Assembly: GCA_029261615.1 (NCBI GenBank)
Contig: JAJDAX010000173.1
Coordinates: forward strand, 1 to 6,059
DNA from: Nitrospinaceae bacterium
GTDB lineage: Bacteria; Nitrospinota; Nitrospinia; Nitrospinales; Nitrospinaceae
Direction of reading: 5' to 3'
Length of the DNA: 6,059 nt
Shown here piece after piece: positions 1 to 4,762 of this stretch. The notes under the pieces are model-generated. The model was not told where the DNA came from, did not search any database, and saw only the letters and a list, made by a program, of their open reading frames with translations. The translations under genes were made by a program, and so were the position numbers. Position 1 is the first letter of the stretch. Each line of letters begins with the position of its first letter.

Positions 1-318
1 GCCAACAGCATCCACATGCCCCATCACAAAATGGCCGCTCATTTTTTTATTCGGTGTTAGCGACCGCTCAAGGTTGACAATCTCGCCCTCACCCACCTTG
101 TCGAAACTAGTGCGGTTGAGTGTTTCTGTAGAAAGGTCGACTGCAAAGGTACCCGCGTCATGAGTCACCACTGTAAGGCACACGCCATTGACAGCGATAC
201 TTTCTCCCAACTCAAGATCATCCACTGCCTCTTGAAATGAGATGACAAACCGAGCCTTGTTTTCATCCCGTTCAATTTTTTCGAGTTTACCGCGGTTTTC
301 AATAATTCCTGTAAACAT
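1..318 (-). CDS. ribE: Riboflavin synthase alpha chain, N-terminal part (cut by window edge)
   Basis: This is the first 106 codons of riboflavin synthase, which converts two 6,7-dimethyl-8-ribityllumazine molecules into riboflavin plus a pyrimidinedione, the last step of the pathway, in the cytosol. I translated it from ATG at 318-316. Visible family motifs are the opening MFTGIIE (residues 1-7), VNGVCLTV (43-50), STETL (63-67), VNLER (81-85) and GHFVMGHVDAVG (95-106). The last motif starts the second of the two lumazine-binding barrels, so the window holds nearly all of barrel one and the start of barrel two. Family members are usually about 200-220 residues, so roughly half is missing. The ATG directly follows the ribD stop (TAAATG), and a GGAGGG ribosome binding site lies inside the ribD end. 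The symbol is ribE in most Gram-negatives and ribC in E. coli usage. Confidence 0.95.
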   Translation of the reverse strand, partial: MFTGIIENRGKLEKIERDENKARFVISFQEAVDDLELGESIAVNGVCLTVVTHDAGTFAVDLSTETLNRTSFDKVGEGEIVNLERSLTPNKKMSGHFVMGHVDAVG

Positions 319-1425
319 TTACAAATAACCCTCCAGCATTAAGTCCTCTCCAATTTGAGTGACCGTCATCTCTTTTAGTGTTATAGCATCATTGATAGTT
401 TGTATTCCGTTGCCGTCAAAACCACTTTTAGCCTCTCTGCCTCCAATCAATTTTGGAGCAATAAACCATACGACCTTGTCAACTATGCCAGACTGCAGAG
501 CAAGTGCATTCACCTCTGCTCCACCTTCAATCATCAGGTTGACTATTCCCCGGCCTCCCAGACTCTGCAATATTTTTTGAAAATCAATCCGTCGGCTTTT
601 CCCAGCAATCTCGATCAACTCAACACCCAGTTTTTCCAGCGCCTTTTTTCTTTTCGAATTGCTATAGGGCCGTGTGACCGATATCACAGGATGATCAACA
701 GCCGTTTGAAAAAGTTGAGAGGATAAAGGAATTCGTTGATTTGGGTCAATCACAATGCGCAAAGGGAAATACTCTTTTTTGCCTTTCACACGTGCGCTCA
801 ACCGAGGATCATCCTTTACCACCGTTCCTGCACCCACAAGGATAGCGTCCATCCGATTTCTTAAATCATGAACAACCTGACGTGCTTTGACTCCCGTTAT
901 CCATTTGGACTCTCCCGTAGATGTCGCAATCTTACCATCAAGAGATGTTGCCGCCTTTAATGTCACAAAAGGTTGACCGGTATTGATGAATTTACAAAAT
1001 GATTCTATCAGGCGACCCACTTCTTTCTTTAAAATCCAGGACTCGACCTTAATTCCAGCTGCTTTCAACTTTCGGCTTCCCTTGCCGCAGACTATTGGAT
1101 TCGGATCGCGTGCACCAATCAGCACTTCCCGAATGCCAGCTTCAATGATCGCATCCGTACAAGGAGGTGTTTTTCCAAAATGGCAACAAGGCTCCAAGGT
1201 CACCACGAGGGTTGCGCCTTTTGCTTTCTTACCCGCTTTCTTTAACGCTTCGATTTCTGCGTGGGGTCCGCCCGCTCTTAGGTGATAGCCCTCCGCCAGG
1301 ATTTTCCCTTGCTTAACAATCACTGCCCCAACAGGAGGGTTAGGCGAAGTTCTTCCCTCACCTTTTCGAGCCAGTTCTATGGCTCGACGCATCCATTGCT
1401 CTTTTTTTTCCTGATCTTTTTTCAA
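319..1425 (-). CDS. ribD: Bifunctional riboflavin biosynthesis deaminase/reductase RibD
   Basis: RibD (368 aa, typical family length) first deaminates the GTP-derived pyrimidine and then reduces its ribosyl side chain with NADPH, the second and third steps of riboflavin synthesis. The N-terminal deaminase domain (about 10-145) has SPNPPVGAVIV (27-37), the zinc motif HAE (55-57) and the second zinc motif PCCHFGKTPPC (79-89), giving ligands His55, Cys80 and Cys89. The C-terminal reductase domain (about 150-368) has KAATSLDGKIA (157-167), GESKWITG (171-178), VGAGTVVKDDPRL (197-209), RIVID (223-227), IEGGAEV (299-305) and IAPKLIGG (322-329). The first codon is TTG at 1425-1423. The only other candidate is ATG at 1392-1390 (residue 12). 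I prefer TTG because homologues keep an aromatic residue just before that methionine (here Trp11) and a few residues before it. GGA sits about 6 bases upstream of the TTG. Confidence 0.96.
   Translation of the reverse strand: MKKDQEKKEQWMRRAIELARKGEGRTSPNPPVGAVIVKQGKILAEGYHLRAGGPHAEIEALKKAGKKAKGATLVVTLEPCCHFGKTPPCTDAIIEAGIREVLIGARDPNPIVCGKGSRKLKAAGIKVESWILKKEVGRLIESFCKFINTGQPFVTLKAATSLDGKIATSTGESKWITGVKARQVVHDLRNRMDAILVGAGTVVKDDPRLSARVKGKKEYFPLRIVIDPNQRIPLSSQLFQTAVDHPVISVTRPYSNSKRKKALEKLGVELIEIAGKSRRIDFQKILQSLGGRGIVNLMIEGGAEVNALALQSGIVDKVVWFIAPKLIGGREAKSGFDGNGIQTINDAITLKEMTVTQIGEDLMLEGYL
329..334 (-). promoter_or_regulatory. Ribosome binding site of ribE, inside the ribD coding end
   Basis: GGAGGG on the minus strand ends 10 bases before the ribE ATG. 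It is made from the codons for the Leu-Glu-Gly near the ribD C-terminus. With the stop and start codons touching, this suggests that ribE is translated by ribosomes coming from ribD or reloading at this site. Confidence 0.6.
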
Positions 1426-1471
1426 GGGATTTCCAGAATGGTGAAGCGGCTTTTCAATTTAATGGCAGGTC

Positions 1472-1500
1472 ATTATAAATCAAATATGCTTGAAAAACAT
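1472..1500 (-). promoter_or_regulatory. Possible weak promoter for ribD-ribE
   Basis: The 76-bp gap between motB and ribD holds a perfect TATAAT (1477-1472, minus strand). About 17 bases upstream there is no good -35 box, only an A/T-rich stretch near 1495-1500, and there is no extended -10 TG. Transcription from here would give a leader of about 40 bases. The gap is too short for an FMN riboswitch, and I see none of its motifs. The genes may instead be read through from motB, since I see no convincing terminator in the gap. Confidence 0.3.
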
Positions 1501-1501
1501 A

Positions 1502-2302
1502 TTAACGGCGGCGCAGCACGTCCACCATTTTTCCGCGGATGCTTCCCCGCTGGTAAACGATTTCGATGCGTCGGTTGGTCGAACGGTTTTTCGCAGAGGT
1601 ATTGGGGACCTTGGGATGAAACTCTGCAAATCCAACTACCGAGAGTTTTTCAGGAGGAAAGCCGGACTCCACCAGTAGCCTCGCTACATCAGCAGCCCTT
1701 GAAGCTGACAATTCCCAGTTTGAAGGAAACTGTTCCGTGTGGATAGGGCTGTTGTCGGTATGCCCTTCGATTCGAACGTCGTAATTGAACTGTTGTAGCA
1801 AGTCAAACACCTGGTCGATAGTTTTCTTTCCGGCAAAGGTCATGCGCGAACGTCCAGGAGGAAACAGAACGACATCCGAAATGGTGATAATCGCCCCACG
1901 CTCATCCGACGAGACCTCCACCTGTCCGGAGAGTTTGTTTGTATAGACAAACTCCTCAACCTCGGAGGCGATCTCCTCGACTTCCTTGGCCACCATGGCA
2001 CCCACTTCATCCACCGCAGTGATGGTGTCTTCATCAAGCTTGGTATCGGGATCTTTTATAACATCTAGCCCTACACGACTCCCCGCCTCAGGAATAACAT
2101 CGGTACCAAGAGCGGATTTAAGTGAGGCCTTGATCTGTTTCCATTTTTCCTTCTCAATGGTTCCCATGGCAAACAGCAGGATGAAGAACACCATCAGCAA
2201 GGTCACCAGATCGGCGAAGGTCATAACCCATGCTGGGATGCCTTCCTCACATTCATGCTCTTCATCTTCCGCTTCTTCCGGAGAGCTTTCTTCTTCAGCC
2301 AT
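1502..2302 (-). CDS. motB: Flagellar stator protein MotB (PomB-like)
   Basis: MotB pairs with MotA to form the ion-conducting stator that drives flagellar rotation and anchors it to peptidoglycan. The protein has 266 aa. A very acidic cytoplasmic tail (1-20, 12 Asp/Glu) precedes one membrane segment (about 24-46) with the ion-binding aspartate Asp31 in TFADLVTLL. A plug and linker region follows (about 48-135), including an acidic stretch at 107-118. The OmpA-like peptidoglycan-binding domain (about 140-252) shows VRIEGHTDN (176-184), NWELSASRA (195-203) and the NRSTNRRIEIVY signature (239-250). The ATG at 2302-2300 lies 20 bases after the motA stop, with AGGG about 5 bases upstream. The acidic tail with a cysteine (Cys18) and the WVMTFADL start of the helix look more like sodium-type PomB/MotS than E. 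coli MotB. Ion choice from this is inference. Confidence 0.93.
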   Translation of the reverse strand: MAEEESSPEEAEDEEHECEEGIPAWVMTFADLVTLLMVFFILLFAMGTIEKEKWKQIKASLKSALGTDVIPEAGSRVGLDVIKDPDTKLDEDTITAVDEVGAMVAKEVEEIASEVEEFVYTNKLSGQVEVSSDERGAIITISDVVLFPPGRSRMTFAGKKTIDQVFDLLQQFNYDVRIEGHTDNSPIHTEQFPSNWELSASRAADVARLLVESGFPPEKLSVVGFAEFHPKVPNTSAKNRSTNRRIEIVYQRGSIRGKMVDVLRRR

Positions 2303-2322
2303 TGGCCCTGATCTCCATCATC

Positions 2323-3114
2323 TTACTTCTTGGCAGCATCGCCATCGCCGCTTTTCTTGACCTTCACTCCCAGCGCATTTTCCAGATAGGTTTCCAGCGT
2401 CTCTTTCATAAACCGGGGATTGACCCCCTTACGAATGAATATAATACCTTCGAGCACAAGATTCATCTCCAGTGCTTCAGCCGCGCTGCGACGTTTCAAT
2501 TTGACGGTCATGGGAATAAAGATTAGATTGGCAAGCAGGGCTCCATAAAAGGTCGTGATCAACGCCACCGCCATTTTTGGGCCTACCGAGCTGACATCGT
2601 CCAGGGCAGACAACATCTGCACCAGGCCGATCAACGTTCCGATCATGCCGAAAGCGGGGGCAAACTTCCCCATTTCATTCATGATTTCCCAGCCATCTTT
2701 ATGAGACATCTGAATCTGCTTGATCTCGCCCCGCAACAAAGAACTGACAGTGGCTTCGTCTTTGCCATCGACCGTAAACTGCAGCCCCTTTTTCAGGAAT
2801 TCATTGTCGATTTCATTCAGCTTGGATTCAATCGCAAGAACACCGCCTTTGCGTGCCACGTTGCAGACCATGACCATACTGTCGATCAATTGAACCAGGT
2901 CCTTTTTTTTTGTCACAAATACCTTGAGAAACAACCCCGATAACCGGAACAACTCGTTAAGGGGAAAGGCAATAGCGGTTGCGGCAATCGTACCCCCGCA
3001 GACGACAGCCGCAGACGGTATATTGATGAATAAATCCAGCCCACTGTTCAGCAGAATCGACCAAAGGACCAGGCCTATTCCCAGAAGGATTCCTATAAAA
3101 CTTGTAATATCCAT
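2323..3114 (-). CDS. motA: Flagellar stator protein MotA (PomA-like)
   Basis: MotA (263 aa) is the torque-generating membrane subunit that surrounds MotB and contacts the rotor protein FliG. Four membrane segments can be seen at about 5-24, 29-50, 152-172 and 184-205. The large cytoplasmic loop between segments 2 and 3 carries ARKGGVLAIESKL (87-99), where Arg88 and Glu96 match the charged residues that interact with FliG in the family. Segment 3 starts with the family signature PAFGMIGTLIGLVQML (153-168), and the two conserved prolines are Pro153 and Pro201. The C-terminal tail is cytoplasmic and lysine-rich at its end. The short PomA-type loop layout and signature match the PomA class rather than the longer E. 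coli type. The ATG is 9 bases after the stop of the upstream regulator, with GGAT as a weak binding site inside that gap, so translational coupling is likely. Confidence 0.94.
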   Translation of the reverse strand: MDITSFIGILLGIGLVLWSILLNSGLDLFINIPSAAVVCGGTIAATAIAFPLNELFRLSGLFLKVFVTKKKDLVQLIDSMVMVCNVARKGGVLAIESKLNEIDNEFLKKGLQFTVDGKDEATVSSLLRGEIKQIQMSHKDGWEIMNEMGKFAPAFGMIGTLIGLVQMLSALDDVSSVGPKMAVALITTFYGALLANLIFIPMTVKLKRRSAAEALEMNLVLEGIIFIRKGVNPRFMKETLETYLENALGVKVKKSGDGDAAKK

Positions 3115-3123
3115 GTTATCCGG

Positions 3124-4470
3124 CTACTTTCGCTTAACTTTGATCGACCCCAGGATCGGGTCCACATTGTGAAACTTGAGAACACGGCTCAGGATGTCCT
3201 TTTTCAGTACCGTGCCCTTCCTTAACAGGTTGATCCCCGACTCGGAATAAATATCCGAGGCCAGTTCCATTCCTTCTTTCAAAGCAAAAATATTATATTC
3301 GACCGTTTGTTGTTGTTCGGGATTCTGCTCATCCATCCAGTCATCCAGCACGCCGACCAGTTTTTCATCGAACATGAGACCAGCCTGCTCTTCTACCCGC
3401 GCAAACGCCTGCTCCATTTTATTCTGACCACCGGTCATCAAGGCGTGGTCGAAATAACTTGCAAGCGATACCACTCGCGAGCCAATCGGAATCCGGTCCC
3501 CGGAAAGATTGTCAGGAATTCCTGATCCGTCAACATTTTCATGCAAATGTCTGATGATATTGGAAATAAGTTCAAATCCAGGAAAAGACTTGAGCAGCAT
3601 TTCCGCCACAAGAGGATGATGAGTGACGCTACGATTGCTCATTTCATCCGTAGCTTCCTCGACTTTTTTCTCGTTTGGCAGACTGACAATCCCCAACTCG
3701 TGAATGAGGGCTGAGGTTTTGATGTTCTGGATCTGTTGTTCGGGCAGCCCAATTTTATTTGCGATATAAACGGAAATACCGGCAACCCGCTCGGCATGCC
3801 CACGATGTTCGGACTGATGCAGTTCGATGATGTTGGATAGAAGGCTGACAGTAGAATCGAAACGTCCCGACAATTCTTCATTCATCGAAAGTATCTGGCT
3901 GTTTTTTGACTCCAACTGTTTATTGAGTTGAACCACTTCCTTCAGGTTTTCATTCAGCCGCCGCTTGTCCGATTTCAATTCTTCGTTCAAGCCGCTCAAT
4001 TTCTGGTGATACTGCTTGAGTTGGTCGACCGATTTTTCGAGCTGCTGGTTTTTCGTGGTGATGGCCTCACCCAGGCTCGCCACCCTGAGGACGAAATTGA
4101 CCGCGAATAACAGTTCCCCTTTTTTGATCGGCTTGGATAAAAAGGCATCCGCTCCTGCCTCACTTGCTTTAATGGCATTGTCTGCTTCAACATCATATGC
4201 CGACATCAAAATGATCGCAGTGTGGATCCCATGCTGCCTTACGCGACGGCAAATCTCCAGACCATCCATTTGAGGCATCTGAATATCCGACAGGACAATG
4301 TCGGGGTGTAGGTTTTGGATCAATTTTATTCCCTGCTCGCCATTATTGGCTTCATGAATTTCGAGAACTTCCGGGGGAAAATGCTTCGATAAAATCCGGT
4401 TCACCACCTTTAGCAAGGCAGCATCGTCATCAATACAAAGGATTTTTTTGGTTTTAATCTCGACTGTCAT
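3124..4470 (-). CDS. Response regulator with coiled coil and degenerate HD-GYP domain
   Basis: The protein has 448 aa. The receiver domain (about 8-130) is complete: acidic pocket Asp14-Asp16, phospho-acceptor Asp62 in SDIQMPQMDG, Ser90 at the switch position and Lys113 in SKPI. A long coiled coil (about 135-205) leads into an HD-GYP-like domain (about 207-380). His225, His257, His285, His310, Glu311 and DGSG (314-317) are kept. The HD pair is His257-Glu258, the lysine of HDxGK is Ile261, the first His of HHE is Leu309, GYP is GIP (317-319) and the VAD aspartate is Ser338. Active HD-GYP proteins degrade cyclic di-GMP, so this one may only bind it or act as a relay. A small C-terminal domain (about 393-448, FALKEGMELASDIYSESG region) resembles the tail of other HD-GYP regulators. 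It leads the motAB genes with a 9-bp gap, suggesting a role in motility. The start ATG (4470-4468) has only a weak binding site. Confidence 0.9.
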   Translation of the reverse strand: MTVEIKTKKILCIDDDAALLKVVNRILSKHFPPEVLEIHEANNGEQGIKLIQNLHPDIVLSDIQMPQMDGLEICRRVRQHGIHTAIILMSAYDVEADNAIKASEAGADAFLSKPIKKGELLFAVNFVLRVASLGEAITTKNQQLEKSVDQLKQYHQKLSGLNEELKSDKRRLNENLKEVVQLNKQLESKNSQILSMNEELSGRFDSTVSLLSNIIELHQSEHRGHAERVAGISVYIANKIGLPEQQIQNIKTSALIHELGIVSLPNEKKVEEATDEMSNRSVTHHPLVAEMLLKSFPGFELISNIIRHLHENVDGSGIPDNLSGDRIPIGSRVVSLASYFDHALMTGGQNKMEQAFARVEEQAGLMFDEKLVGVLDDWMDEQNPEQQQTVEYNIFALKEGMELASDIYSESGINLLRKGTVLKKDILSRVLKFHNVDPILGSIKVKRK

Positions 4471-4500
4471 ATACCAACTTTTCTGTTACAGCTATTGAAA

Positions 4501-4524
4501 ATGTTGTCAGGAAAACGACAGCAT
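4501..4524 (-). repeat. Inverted repeat / stem-loop just upstream of the regulator gene
   Basis: ATGTTGTC (4501-4508) and GACAGCAT (4517-4524) are inverted copies with one mismatch and an 8-base loop. In the minus-strand transcript the mismatch is a C-A pair. The stem starts exactly at the ATG of the mini-ORF and ends about 30 bases before the regulator start, so it could affect translation or bind a regulator. Confidence 0.45.
4507..4524 (-). CDS. Possible 5-codon leader ORF (MLSFS)
   Basis: ATG at 4524-4522 is preceded, after 5 bases, by a strong binding site (GGAGG within AGGGAGGG, 4536-4529). It opens a five-codon ORF ending in TGA (4509-4507). It is in the same frame as the response regulator 54 bases further on, but TGA, TAG and TAA codons lie between, so it is not an extended N-terminus. 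The regulator's own start has no comparable binding site. It may be a regulatory mini-ORF, or the match may be chance. Confidence 0.3.
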   Translation of the reverse strand: MLSFS

Positions 4525-4650
4525 CCTACCCTCCCTGTAAAAAAACAAGAAGCCTCCTCTAACTATCGGAATATTTTCCTGAAAATCAAGGCTTTGCACA
4601 CGGTAGATTGAATGCCGGCAAACACTTTCCTGTTATTGGAGAACTTTATA

Positions 4651-4680
4651 ATATTAAAAACCTGGGTCCCAAAATGTCAA
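4651..4680 (-). promoter_or_regulatory. Sigma-70-like promoter of the regulator-motAB operon
   Basis: Consensus TTGACA (4680-4675, minus strand) is followed by an 18-base spacer and TAATAT (4656-4651), which matches the -10 consensus at four of six positions. Transcription would start near 4644. The spacer contains a perfect 9-base palindrome TGGGTCCCA (4663-4671), a possible operator since a protein bound there would sit between the two boxes. I found no sigma-28 (flagellar) promoter with both elements. Confidence 0.6.
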
Positions 4681-4762
4681 GGAAAACCTATAGTTAGCGG
4701 TCGTTGGTGACTAGTTTTGAGATGTAATATCGGTAATCCATTTGAATTTCAATTTTCGTTCC

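Larger units (their letters stand above)
4471..4762 (-). other. Intergenic leader upstream of the regulator-motAB operon
   Basis: These 292 bases separate the NACHT-SUMF1 gene from the response regulator and hold no gene of normal size. Read on the minus strand, they contain a promoter (4680-4651), and the implied transcript leader is about 170 bases. That leader contains an 8-bp palindrome TGCCGGCA (4613-4620), an inverted repeat ATTTTC-CT-GAAAAT as written on the plus strand (4573-4586), a run of seven T (4545-4539), a strong ribosome binding site, a mini-ORF and a stem-loop (4501-4524). I see no strong terminator for the upstream gene. Confidence 0.7.

Noticed and set aside
1282..1746. A 154-codon open frame on the plus strand across the ribD-motB junction, and other plus-strand open frames.
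   Set aside because: They lie opposite well-supported genes, have no recognisable motifs and look like shadows of the minus-strand coding sequence.
4539..4560. A T7 run preceded by a short GAGG-AGG-CTTC hairpin, a possible intrinsic terminator or attenuator.
   Set aside because: The stem is only about four pairs including a G-T wobble, too weak to call, and the T-run is separated from it by TTG.
4590..4597. GCAAAGCC on the minus strand in the operon leader, resembling a conserved piece of the cyclic-di-GMP-I (GEMM) riboswitch, tempting beside an HD-GYP gene.
   Set aside because: The other conserved parts, including the AGGGCAAACC stretch and the GGTAG..GCGGGGTTACC half, are not present, and I could not pair the flanks into the expected two-helix fold.
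4550..4600. A CCGATA match to the sigma-28 flagellar -10 element (around 4564-4571, minus strand).
   Set aside because: The upstream TAAA element is absent at the required spacing, so only half of the promoter would be present.
4694..4741. A 15-codon ORF (MDYRYYISKLVTNDR) in frame with, and just after, the NACHT-SUMF1 stop; the TGA could suggest readthrough.
   Set aside because: The SUMF1 domain ends normally with GLRCV and an acidic tail, there is no good binding site for the ATG, and about 23 stop-free codons after a TGA are expected often by chance.
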